64,000 nucleotides of DNA, taken from the NCBI RefSeq assembly GCF_051401765.1, contig NW_027480438.1, positions 4,960,001 to 5,024,000 of the forward strand, written 5' to 3'. This stretch comes from Calliopsis andreniformis (taxonomy: Eukaryota > Arthropoda > Insecta > Hymenoptera > Andrenidae). Positions 38,601-52,300 of this stretch are shown one piece after another; position 1 is the first letter of the stretch, and every line of letters begins with the position of its first letter. The notes under the pieces are model-generated. The model was not told the origin of the DNA, made no database searches, and saw only the letters and a program-made list of their open reading frames with translations. A program made the translations under genes and the position numbers.

Positions 38601-38962
38601 ATCCTCAACCCTCATTCTTCAATCTTCAATACCCAATCCTCAATCTTCAATCCTCAATACTCAATCCTCAATTCTCAATCCTCAATCCTCAATCCTCAGA
38701 CCTCAAACATCAATATTCAACCCTCAGTCCTCGTCCTCAATCCACAAACCTCAATCCTCAATCCTCGATCTTCAATCATCAATATTCAATACTCAATCCT
38801 CAATCCTCAATCCTCAATCCTCAATCCTCAATCCTCAATCCTCAATCCTCAATCCTCAATCTTCAATCCTCAATACTCAATCTTCAATCCCCAATCCTTA
38901 ATACTCAATCCTCAATCCTCAATCGTCAATCCTCAAACCGCAATCCTCTATCATCAATACTC
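32690..38962. repeat. 3,222-bp tandem duplication
   Basis: About 32,690-35,740 matches about 35,912-38,962 at a constant offset of 3,222 bp, with M1 at 33705 and 36927. The two arms are nearly identical. One difference I could see is CAGTCT near 32,871 against CAATCT near 36,093. The linker at about 35,741-35,911 repeats sequence found near 35,420-35,590. Breakpoints are approximate because they fall in consensus heptamers. Confidence 0.9.
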
Positions 38963-40317
38963 AATCCTCAATCCTCAATCCTCAATCCTCAATCCTCAAT
39001 CTTTAATCCTCAGTACTCAATCTTCTATCTGCAATCCTTAATCCTCAATCCTCAATCCTCAATCCGCAATCCGCAATCTTCCATCCTCAATCCTCAATCC
39101 TCAATCCTCAATCCTCAATATTCAATTCTCAATCCTCGATCCTCAATTCTCAATTTTCAATCCTCAATCCTCAATCCTCAGACCTCAAACATCAATACTC
39201 AACCCTCAGTCCACGTCATCAATCCTCAATTCTCAATCCTCAAACCTCAATCCTGAATCCTCAATCTTCAATCCTCAATACTCAATCTTCAATCCTCAAT
39301 CCTCAAACCTCAATCCTCAATCCTCAATACTCAATCGTCAGTCTTCAATCCTCAACACTCAATCTTCAATCCTCAATCCCCAATCCTCAATCCTCAATCC
39401 TCACACTTCAATCCTCAATACCCAATCCTCAATATTCAATCCTCGATCCTCAATCCTCACTTCTCAATCCTCAATCCTCAGTCCTCAGTCCTCAAACATC
39501 AACCCTCAACTATCAGCCCTCAACACTCAATCTTCAATCCTCAATCCCCAATCCTCAATCCTCAATCCTCACTCTTCAATCCACAATACCCAATCCTCAA
39601 TATTCAATCCTCGATCCTCAATCATCACTTCTCAATCCTCAATCCTCAGTCCTCAGTCCTCAAACAGCAGCCGTCAACTCCCAGCCCTCATCCTCAATCC
39701 TCAATCCTCAATCCTCAATCCTCAATCCTCAATCCTCAATCTTCTATCTTCAATCATCAACACTCAATCTTCAATCCTCAATCCTCAGTCCTCAAACCTC
39801 AATTCTGAATCCTCAATCCCCAATCCTCAATCATCAATCCTCAATCCTCAATCCTCAATCCTCAATCCTCAATCTTCAATCCTCAATACTCAATCTTCAA
39901 TCCTCAATCCTCAATCCTCAATCCTCAATACTCAATACTCAATCCTCAATCCTCAATCCTCAATCGTCAATCCTCAACACTCAATCTGCAATCCTCAATC
40001 CTCAATCCTCAATCCTCAACCCTCATTCTTCAATCTTCAATACCCAATCCTCAATCTTCAATCCTCAATACTCAATCCTCAATTCTCAATCCTCAATCCT
40101 CAATTCTCAGACCTCAAACATCAATATTCAACCCTCAGTCCTCGTCCTCAATCCACAAACCTCAATCCTCAATCCTCGATCTTCAATCATCAATATTCAA
40201 TACTCAATCCTCAATCCTCAATCCTCAATCCTCAATCCTCAATCCTCAATCCTCAATCTTCAATCCTCAATCCTCAATAACCAATCTCCAATCCTAGATC
40301 CCCAATCCCCAATCCTC
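38962..40317. repeat. Satellite segment matching 19,150-20,500
   Basis: This 1.35-kb stretch follows the same order of variants as 19,150-20,500. The offset is 19,814 bp with no net length change from about 38,985 to 40,192. It diverges at TCAATAT here against TCAAGAT near 20,378. The last 150 bases resemble 7,490-7,640, so the junction into the next large copy at 40,318 repeats the 7,640/7,641 junction. Nothing other than heptamers is present. Confidence 0.85.
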
Positions 40318-43300
40318 AATCGTTAATCCTCAATCTTCAATCCTCAATCCCCAGTCCTCAATCTTAAATCCTCAATCCTCAACACTCAATCCTCAATCCT
40401 CAATCATCAATCTTCAATCATCAATACTCAATCTTCAATCCTCATTCCTCAATCCTCAATCCCCAATCCTCAATCCCCAATATTCAATACACAACCCTCA
40501 ACCATCAATCCTCAATACTGAATCATCAATCCTCAATTCTCAATAGTCAATAGAATATCCTGAATTCTCAGTTTTCAATCCTCAATCCTCAATCGTCCAT
40601 CCTCAAGCCTCAATCCTCAATCCTCAATCTTCAATCCTCAAGCCTCAACCCTCAATCCTCAGTCCTCAAACCTCAATTCCGAAACCTCAATCCTGAATCC
40701 TCAATCTTCATCCCTCAGTCCGCAACAATCAATTGTCAATCCTCAATCCTCACTAGAGAATCCTCAATTCACAGTTTTGAATATTCAATCCCCAATCTTC
40801 AATCTTCAAATCTCAATCCACAAACATCAATGCTCCTCACTCGGCCCTCAACACTCAGTCCTCAATCTTCTATCCTCAATCCTCAATACTCAATCTTCAA
40901 TCCTCAATACTCAATCTTCAATCCTCAATCCTCAATACTCAATCCTCAATCCTCAATCCCCAGTCCTCAATCTTAAATCCTCAATCCTCAACACTCAATC
41001 CTCAATCCTCAATCTTCAATCATCAATACTCAATCTTCAATCCTCAATCCTCAACCCTCAATCCTCAATCCTCAATTCTCAATCATCAATACTCAGTCGT
41101 CAATCGTCAATCCTCAATCCCCAATCCTCAATCTTCAATCCTCAATACTCAATCCTCAATCCTCAATCCTCAATCCTCAATCTTCAATCCTCAATACTCA
41201 ATCTTCAATCCTCAATCCTCAATCCTCAATACTCAATACTCAATCCTCAATCCTCAATCCTCAATCTTCAATCCTCAATACTCAATCTGCAATCCTCCAT
41301 CCTCAATCGTCAATCCTCAACCCTCATTCTTCAATCTTCAACACCCAATCCTCAATCTTCAATCCTCAATACTCAATCCTCAATTCTCAATCCTCAATCC
41401 TCAATCCTCAGACCTCAAACATCAATATTCAACCCTCAGTCCTGGTCCTCAATCCACAAACCTCAATCCTCAATCCTCGATCTTCAATCATCAATATTCA
41501 ATACTCAATCCTCAATCCTCAATCCTCAATCCTCAATCCTCAATCCTCAATCCTCAATCCTCAATCCTCAATCCTCAATCTTCAATCCTCAATCCTCAAT
41601 CCTGAATCCTCAATCCTCAATCATCAATCCTCAACACTCAATCTTCAATCCTCAATCCTCAATCTTCAATCCTCAATACTCAATCTTCAATCCCCAATCC
41701 TTAATACTCAATCCTCAATCCTCATTCATCAATCCTCAATACCCAATCCTCAATCTTCAATCCTCAATCCTCAATCCGCAATCCTCAATCCTCAATCCTC
41801 AGACCTCAAGCATCAAGACTCAACCCTCAGTCCTCGTCCTCAATCCACAACCCTCAATCCTCAATCCTCGATTTTCATTCATCAATATTCAACCTTCAAA
41901 CCTCAATCCTCAATACTCAATCCTCAATCCTCAATCCTCAACGTTCAATCCTCAATACCCAATTCTCAATCTCCAATCCTCAATTCTCAGTCTTCAATCC
42001 TCAATCCTCAATCCTCAATCCTCTGTCCTCAATAATCTATCTCCAATCCTAGATCCCCAATCCCCAATCCTCAATCCTGAATCCTCAATCTTCAATCCTC
42101 AATCCCCAGTCCTCAATCTTAAATCCTCAATCCTCAACACTCAATCCTCAATCCTCAATCTTCAATCATCAATACTCAATCTTCAATCCTCAATCCTCAA
42201 CCCTCAATCCTCAATCCTCAATTCTCAATCCTCAATACTCAGTCGTCAATCGTCAATCCTCAATCCCCAATCCTCAATCTTCAATCCTCAATCGTCAATC
42301 CTCAATACTCAATCTTCAATCCTCAATCCTCAATCCTCAATCCTCAATACTCAATCCTCAATCCTCAATCCTCAATCTTCAATCCTGAATACTCAATCTG
42401 CAATCCTCAATCCTCAATCCTCAATCCTCAACCCTCATTCTTCAATCTTCAATACCCAATCCTCAATCTTCAATCCTCAATACTCAATCCTCAATTCTCA
42501 ATCCTCAATCCTCAATCCTCAGACCTCAAACATCAATATTCAACCCTCAGTCCTCGTCCTCAATCCACAAACCTCAATCCTCAATCCTCGATCTTCAATC
42601 ATCAATATTCAATACTCAATCCTCAATCCTCAATCCTCAATCCTCAATCCTCAATCCTCAATCCTCAATCCTCAATCCTCAATCTTCAATCCTCAATACT
42701 CAATCTTCAATCCCCAATCCTTAATACTCAATCCTCAATCCTCAATCGTCAATCCTCAAACCGCAATCCTCTATCATCAATACTCAATCCTCAATCCTCA
42801 ATCCTCAATCCTCAATCCTCAATCTTCAATCCTCAGTACTCAATCTTCTATCTGCAATCCTTAATCCTCAATCCTCAATCCTCAATCCGCAATCCGCAAT
42901 CTTCCATCCTAAATCCTCAATCCTCAATCCTCAATCCTCAATATTCAATCCTCAATCCTCGATCCTCAATTCTCAATTTTCAATCCTCAATCCTCAATCC
43001 TCAGACCTCAAACATCAATACTCAACCCTCAGTCCACGTCATCAATCCTCAATTCTCAATCCTCAAACCTCAATCCTGAATCCTCAACCTTCAATCCTCA
43101 ATACTCAATCTTCAATCCTCAATCCTCAAACCTCAATCCTCAATCCTCAATACTCAATCGTCAGTCTTCAATCCTCAACACTCAATCTTCAATCCTCAAT
43201 CCCCAATCCTCAATCCTCAATCCTCGCACTTCAATCCTCAATACCCAATCCTCAATATTCAATCCTCGATCCTCAATCCTCACTTCTCAATCCTCAATCC

Positions 43301-46300
43301 TCAGTCCTCAGTCCTCAAACATCAACCCTCAACTATCAGCCCTCAACACTCAATCTTCAATCCTCAATCCCCAATCCTCAATCCTCAATCCTCACTCTTC
43401 AATCCACAATACCCAATCCTCAATATTCAATCCTCGATCCTCAATCATCACTTCTCAATCCTCAATCCTCAGTCCTCAGTCCTCAAACAGCAGCCGTCAA
43501 CTCCCAGCCCTCATCCTCAATCCTCAATCCTCAATCCTCAATCCTCAATCCTCAATCCTCAATCTTCTATCTTCAATCATCAACACTCAATCTTCAATCC
43601 TCAATCCTCAGTCCTCAAACCTCAATTCTGAATCCTCAATCCCCAATCCTCAATCATCAATCCTCAATCCTCAATCCTCAATCCTCAATCCTCAATCTTC
43701 AATCCTCAATACTCAATCTTCAATCCTCAATCCTCAATCCTCAATCCTCAATACTCAATACTCAATCCTCAATCCTCAATCCTCAATCCTAAATCGTCAA
43801 TCCTCAACACTCAATCTGCAATCCTCAATCCTCAATCCTCAATCCTCAACCCTCATTCTTCAATCTTCAATACCCAATCCTCAATCTTCAATCCTCAATA
43901 CTCAATCCTCAATTCTCAATCCTCAATCCTCAATTCTCAGACCTCAAACATCAATATTCAACCCTCAGTCCTCGTCCTCAATCCACAAACCTCAATCCTC
44001 AATCCTCGATCTTCAATCATCAATATTCAATACTCAATCCTCAATCCTCAATCCTCAATCCTCAATCCTCAATCCTCAATCCTCAATCCTCAATCTTCAA
44101 TCCTCAATCCTCAATAACCAATCTCCTATCCTAGATCCTCAATCCCCAATCCGCAATCCTTAATCCTCAATCTTCAGTCCTCAATACCCAGCCCTCAATC
44201 TTCAATCCTCAATACTCAATCCTCAATCCTCAATCCTCAGCCAACAACACTCAATCCTCAATCCTCAAACCTCAACCCTCAACCGTCAGTCCTCGTCCTC
44301 AATCCTCAACACTCAATCCTCAATCCTCAATTTTCAATCATCAATACTCAGTCTTCAATCCTCAATCCTCAATCGTACATCCTCAAGCCTCAATCCTCAA
44401 TCCTCAATCTTCAATCCTCAATCCTCAACCCTCAATCCTCAGTCCTCAAACCTCAATTCCGAATCCTCAATCCTGAATCCTCAATCTTCATCCCTCAGTC
44501 CGCAACAATCAATAGTCAATCCTCAATCCTCACTAGAGAATCCTCAATTCACAGTTTTGAATATTCAATCCCCAATCTTCAATCTTCAAATCTCAATCCA
44601 CAAACATCAATGCTCCTCACTCGGCCCTCAACACTCAGTCCTCAATCTTCTATCCTCAATCCTCAATACTCAATCTTCAATCCTCAATACTCAATCTTCA
44701 ATCCTCAATCCTTAATACTCAATCCTCAATCCTCAATCCTCAATCCTCAATCCTCAATCCTCATTCCTCAAACCTCAATCCTCAACCCTCAGTCCTCATC
44801 CTCCATCCTCAATCCTCAATCCTCAATCCTCAATCTTCAATCCACAATCCTCAACCCTCAATCGTCAATCCTCAATCCTCAATCCTCATTCCTCAGACCT
44901 CAATCCTCGACCGTCAGTCCTCATCCTCAATTCTCAATTCTAAATCCTCAATACTCAATTCTCAACCTTCAATCCTCAATAATCAATCTCCAATCCTAGA
45001 TCCTCAATCCCCAATCCTCAATCCTTAATCCTCAATCTTCAATCCTCAATCCCCAGTCCTCAATCTTCAGTCCTCAATCCTCTATCGTCAATCCTCAATC
45101 CTCAAACCTCAAACCTCAATCCTCAATCCTCAATCTTCAATCCTCAATACTCAATCTTCATTCCTCAATTCTCAATCCTCAATTCTCAATCCTCAATACT
45201 CACTCATCAATCCTCAATCCTCAATCCTCAATCCTCATTCTTCAATCCTCAATCCACAATCCTCAATCTGCAATCCTCAATACTCAATCCTCAATCCTCA
45301 ATCGTCAATCCTCAAATCCTCAATCGTCAGTCCTCAAACCTCAATCCTCAATACTCAACCCTCAATCCTCAATGCTCAATCGTCAGTCTTCAATCCTCAA
45401 CACTCAATCTTCAATCCTCAATCTTCAATCCTCAACACTCAATCTTCAATCCTCAATCCTCAATCTTCAATCCTCAATACTCAATCCTCAATCCTCAATC
45501 CTGAAATCCTCAATCCTCAATATTCAACGCACAACCCTCAAACTTCAATCATCAATACTCAACCATCAATCCTCAATTCTCAGTACTCAATCGTCAGCCT
45601 TCAATCCTCAACACACAATCTTCAATCCTCAATCCTCAATCTTCAATTCTCTATCTTCGATACTCAATACTGAATCTTCAATCCTCAATTCTCAATTTTC
45701 AATCCTCAATCCTCAACCCTCAGTTATCGTCCTCAATTCTCGATTCTCAATCCTCAATCCTCAATCCTCAATCTTCAATCCTCAATAATCTATCTCCAAT
45801 CCTAGATCCCCAATCCCCAATCCTCAATCCTTAATCCTCAATCTTCAATCCTCAATCCCCAGTCCTCAATCTTAAATCCTCAATCCTCAACACTCAATCC
45901 TCAATCCTCAATCTTCAATCATCAATACTCAATCTTCAATCCTCAATCCTCAGCCCTCAATCCTCAATCCTCAATTCTCAATCCTCAATACTCAGTCGTC
46001 AATCGTCAATCTTCAATCCACAATCCTCAACCCTCAATCGTCAATCCTCAATCCTCAATCCTCATTCCTCAGACCTCAATCCTCGACCGTCAGTCCTCAT
46101 CCTCAATTCTCAATTCTAAATCCTCAATACTCAATTCTCAACCTTCAATCCTCAATAATCAATCTCCAATCCTAGATCCTCAATCCCCAATCCTCAATCC
46201 TCATTCCTCAAACCTCAATCCTCAACCCTCAGTCCTCATCCTCCATCCTCAATCCTCAATCCTCAATCCTCAATCTTCAATCCACAATCCTCAACCCTCA

Positions 46301-49300
46301 ATCGTCAATCCTCAATCCTCAATCCTCATTCCTCAGACCTCAATCCTCGACCGTCAGTCCTCATCCTCAATTCTCAATTCTAAATCCTCAATACTCAATT
46401 CTCAACCTTCAATCCTCAATAATCAATCTCCAATCCTAGATCCTCAATCCCCAATCCTCAATCCTTAATCCTCAATCTTCAATCCTCAATTCCCAGTCCT
46501 CAATCTTCAGTCCTCAATCCTCTATCGTCAATCCTCAATCCTCAAACATCAAACCTCAATCCTCAATCCTCAATCTTCAATCCTCAATACTCAATCTTCA
46601 TTCCTCAATTCTCAATCCTCAATTCTCAATCCTCAATACTCACGCATCAATCCTCAATCCTCAATCCTCAATCCTCATTCTTCAATCCTCAATCCACAAT
46701 CCTCAATCTGCAATCCTCAATACTCAATCCTCAATCCTCAATCGTCAATCCTCAAATCCTCAATCGTCAGTCCTCAAACCTCAATCCTCAATACTCAACC
46801 CTCAATCCTCAATGCTCAATCGTCAGTCTTCAATCCTCAACACTCAATCTTCAATCCTCAATCTTCAATCCTCAACACTCAATCTTCAATCCTCAATCCT
46901 CAATCTTCAATCCTCAATACTCAATCCTCAATCCTCAATCCTGAAATCCTCAATCCTCAATATTAAACGCACAACCCTCAAACTTCAATCATCAATACTC
47001 AACCATCAATCCTCAATTCTCAGTACTCAATCGTCAGCCTTCAATCCTCAACACACAATCTTCAATCCTCAATCCTCAATCTTCAATTCTCTATCTTCGA
47101 TACTCAATACTGAATCTTCAATCCTCAATTCTCAATTTTCAATCCTCAATCCTCAACCCTCAGTTATCGTCCTCAATTCTCGATTCTCAATCCTCAATCC
47201 TCAATCCTCAATCTTCAATCCTCAATAATCTATCTCCAATCCTAGATCCCCAATCCCCAATCCTCAATCCTTAATCCTCAATCTTCAATCCTCAATCCCC
47301 AGTCCTCAATCTTAAATCCTCAATCCTCAACACTCAATCCTCAATCCTCAATCTTCAATCATCAATACTCAATCTTCAATCCTCAATCCTCAGCCCTCAA
47401 TCCTCAATCCTCAATTCTCAATCCTCAATACTCAGTCGTCAATCGTCAATCCTCAATCCCCAATCCTCAATCTTCAATCCTCAATCCTCAATCCTCAATC
47501 CTCATTCCTCAATCCTCAATCTTCAATCCTCAATACTCAATCTTCAATCCTCAATCCTCAATCCTCAATACTCAATACTCAATCCTCAATCCTCAATCCT
47601 CAATCTTCAATCCTCAATACTCAATCTGCAATCCTCAATCCTCAATCGTCAATCCTCAACCCTCATTCTTCAATCTTCAATACCCAATCCTCAATCTTCA
47701 ATCCTCAATACTCAATCCTCAATTCTCAATCCTCAATCCTCAATCCTCAGACCTCAAACATCAATATTCAACTCTCAGTCCTCGTCATCAATCCACAAAC
47801 CTCAATCCTCAATCCTCGATCTTCAATCATCAATATTCAATGCTCAATCATCAATCCTCAATCCTCAATCGTCAATCCTCAATCCTCAATCCTCAATCCT
47901 CAATCCTCAATCCTCAATCCTCAATCTTCAATCCTCAATCCTCAATCCTGAATCCTCAATCCTCAATCATCAATCCTCAACACTCAATCTTCAATCCTCA
48001 ATCCTCAATCTTCAATCCTCAATACTCAATCTTCAATCCCCAATCCTTAATACTCAATCCTCAATCCTCATTCATCAATCCTCAATACCCAATCCTCAAT
48101 CTTCAATCCTCAATCCTCAATCCCCAATCCTCAATCCTCAATCCTCAGACCTCAAGCATCAAGACTCAACCCTCAGTCCTCGTCCTCAATCCACAACCCT
48201 CAATCCTCAATCCTCGATTTTCATTCATCAATATTCAACCTTCAAACGTCAATCCTCAATACTCAATCCTCAATCCTCAATCCTCAACGTTCAATCCTCA
48301 ATACCCAATTCTCAATCTCCAATCCTCAATTCTCAGTCTTCAATCCTCAATCCTCCATCCTCAATCCTCTGTCCTCAAACCTCAATCCTGAATCCTCAAT
48401 CCTGGATCCTCAATCTTCTACCCTCAGTCCTCAACAATCAGTTGTCAATCCTCAATCCTCAATAGAATATCATCAATTCACAGTTTTCAATACTCAGTAC
48501 TCAATCCGCAATTTTTAAATCTCTATCCACAAACATCAATTCTCATCACTCAACCCTCAACACTCAGTCCTCAATGTTCAATCCTCAATCCTCAATTCTC
48601 AATCTTCAATCGTCAATACTGAATCTTCAATCCTCAATCCTCAATCCTCAATCCTCAATCCTCAATCCTCATTCCTTAAACCTCAATCCTCAACCCTCAG
48701 TCCTCATCCTTAATTCTCAATCCTCAATCCTCAATTCTCAATCATCAATCCTCAATAATCAATATCCAATCCTAGATCCTCAATCCCCAATCCTCATTGC
48801 TCAATCCTCAATCTTCAATCCTCAATCCCCAGTCCACAATCCTCAATCCTCAATCCTCAATCCTCAATCAACAATACTCAATCTTCAATAATCAATCCTC
48901 TATCCTCAATCCTCAATCCTCAATATTCAATCCTCAATCCTCGATCCTCAATTCTCAATTCTCAATCCTCAATCCTCAATCCTCAGACCTCAAACATCAA
49001 TACTCAACCCTCAGTCCACGTCATCAATCCTCAATTCTCAATCCTCAAACCTCAATCCTGAATCCTCAATCTTCAATCCTCAATACTCAATCTTCAATTG
49101 TCAATCCTCAAACCTCAATCCTCAATCCTCAATATTCAACGCACAACCCTCAAACTTCAATCCTCAATACTCAACCATCAATCCTCAATTCTCAGTACTC
49201 AATCGTCAGCCTTCAATCCTCAACACACAATCTTCAATCCTCAATCCTCAATCTTCAATTCTCTATCTTCGATACTCAATACTGAATCTTCAATCCTCAA

Positions 49301-52300
49301 TTCTCAATTTTCAATCCTCAATCCTCAATCCTCAGTTATCGTCCTCAATTCTCAATTCTCAATCCTCAATCCTCAATCCTCAATCTTCAATCCTCAATAA
49401 TCTATCTCCAATCCTAGATCCCCAATCCCCAATCCTCAATCCTTAATCCTCAATCTTCAATCCTCAATCCCCAGTCCTCAATCTTAAATCCTCAATCCTC
49501 AACACTCAATCCTCAATCCTCAATCTTCAATCATCAATACTCAATCTTCAATCCTCAATCCTCAACCCTCAATCCTCAATCCTCAATTCTCAATCCCCAA
49601 TACTCAGTCGTCAATCGTCAATCCTCAATCCCCAATCCTCAATCTTCAATCCTCAATACTCAATCCTCAATCCTCAATCCTCAATCCTCAATCTTCAATC
49701 CTCAATACTCAATCTTCAATCCTCAATCCTCAACCCTCAATACTCAATACTCAATCCTCAATCCTCAATCCTCAATCTTCAATCCTCAATACTCAATCTG
49801 CAATCCTCCATCCTCAATCGTCAATCCTCAACCCTCATTCTTCAATCTTCAACACCCAATCCTCAATCTTCAATCCTCAATACTCAATCCTCAATTCTCA
49901 ATCCTCAATCCTCAATCCTCAGACCTCAAACATCAATATTCAACCCTCAGTCCTGGTCCTCAATCCACAAACCTCAATCCTCAATCCTCGATCTTCAATC
50001 ATCAATATTCAATACTCAATCCTCAATCCTCAATCCTCAATCCTCAATCCTCAATCCTCAATCCTCAATCCTCAATCCTCAATCCTCAATCTTCAATCCT
50101 CAATCCTCAATCCTGAATCCTCAATCCTCAATCATCAATCCTCAACACTCAATCTTCAATCCTCAATCCTCAATCTTCAATCCTCAATACTCAATCTTCA
50201 ATCCCCAATCCTTAATACTCAATCCTCAATCCTCATTCATCAATCCTCAATACCCAATCCTCAATCTTCAATCCTCAATCCTCAATCCGCAATCCTCAAT
50301 CCTCAATCCTCAGACCTCAAGCATCAAGACTCAACCCTCAGTCCTCGTCCTCAATCCACAACCCTCAATCCTCAATCCTCGATTTTCATTCATCAATATT
50401 CAACCTTCAAACCTCAATCCTCAATACTCAATCCTCAATCCTCAATCCTCAACGTTCAATCCTCAATACCCAATTCTCAATCTCCAATCCTCAATTCTCA
50501 GTCTTCAATCCTCAATCCTCAATCCTCAATCCTCTGTCCTCAATAATCTATCTCCAATCCTAGAACCGCAATCCCCAATCCTCACTCCTTAATCCTCAAT
50601 CTTCAATCCTCAATCCCCAGTCCTCAATCTTAAATCCTCAATCCTCAACACTCAATCCTCAATCCTCAATCTTCAATCATCAATACTCAATCTTCAATCC
50701 TCAATCCTCAACCCTCAATCCTCAAACCTCAATTCTCAATCCTCAATACTCAGTCGTCAATCGTCAATCCTCAATCCCCAATCCTCAATCTTCAATCCTC
50801 AATCTTCAATCCTCAATACTCAATCTTCAATCCTCAATCCTCAATCCTCAATCCTCAATACTCAATCCTCAATCCTCAATCCTCAATCTTCAATCCTCAA
50901 TACTCAATCTGCAATCCTCAATCCTCAATCCTCAATCCTCAAACCACATTCTTCAATCTTCAATACCCAATCCTCAATCTTCAATCCTCAATACTCAATC
51001 TTCTATCTGCAATCCTTAATCCTCAATCCTCAATCCTCAATCCGCAATCCGCAATCTTCCATCCTCTATCCTCAATCCTCAATCCTCAATCCTCAATATT
51101 CAATCCTCAATACTCGATCCTCAATTCTCAATTTTCAATCCTCAATCCTCAATCCTCAGACCTTAAACATCAATACTCAACCCTCAGTCCACGTCATTAA
51201 TCCTCAATTCTCAATCCTCAAACCTCAATCCTGAATCCTCAATCTTCAATCCTCAATACTCAATCTTCAATCCTCAATCCTCAAACCTCAATCCTCAATC
51301 CTCAATACTCAATCGTCAGTCTTCAATCCTCAACACTCAATCTTCAATCCTCAATCCCCAATCCTCAATCCTCAATCCTCACACTTCAATCCTCAATACC
51401 CAATCCTCAATATTCAATCCTCGATCCTCAATCCTCACTTCTCAATCCTCAATCCTCAGTCCTCAGTCCTCAAACATCAACCCTCAACTATCAGCCCTCA
51501 ACACTCAATCTTCAATCCTCAATCCCCAATCCTCAATCCTCAATCCTCACTCTTCAATCCACAATACCCAATCCTCAATATTCAATCCTCGATCCTCAAT
51601 CATCACTTCTCAATCCTCAATCCTCAGTCCACAGTCCTCAAACAGCAGCCGTCAACTCCCAGCCCTCATCCTCAATCCTCAATCCTCAATCCTCAATCCT
51701 CAATCCTCAATCCTCAATCTTCTATCTTCAATCATCAACACTCAATCTTCAATCCTCAATCCTCAGTCCTCAAACCTCAATTCTGAATCCTCAATCCCCA
51801 ATCCTCAATCATCAATCCTCAATCCTCAATCCTCAATCCTCAATCCTCAATCTTCAATCCTCAATACTCAATCTTCAATCCTCAATCCTCAATCCTCAAT
51901 CCTCAATACTCAATACTCAATCCTCAATCCTCAATCCTCAATCGTCAATCCTCAACACTCAATCTGCAATCCTCAATCCTCAATCCTCAATCCTCAACCC
52001 TCATTCTTCAATCTTCAATACCCAATCCTCAATCTTCAATCCTCAATACTCAATCCTCAATTCTCAATCCTCAATCCTCAATTCTCAGACCTCAAACATC
52101 AATATTCAACCCTCAGTCCTCGTCCTCAATCCACAAACCTCAATCCTCAATCCTCGATCTTCAATCATCAAGATTCAATACTCAATCCTCAATCCTCAAT
52201 CCTCAATCCTCAATCCTCAATCCTCAATCCTCAATCCTCAATCCTCAATCCTCAATCTTCAATCCTCAATCCTCAATAACCAATCTCCTATCCTAGATCC

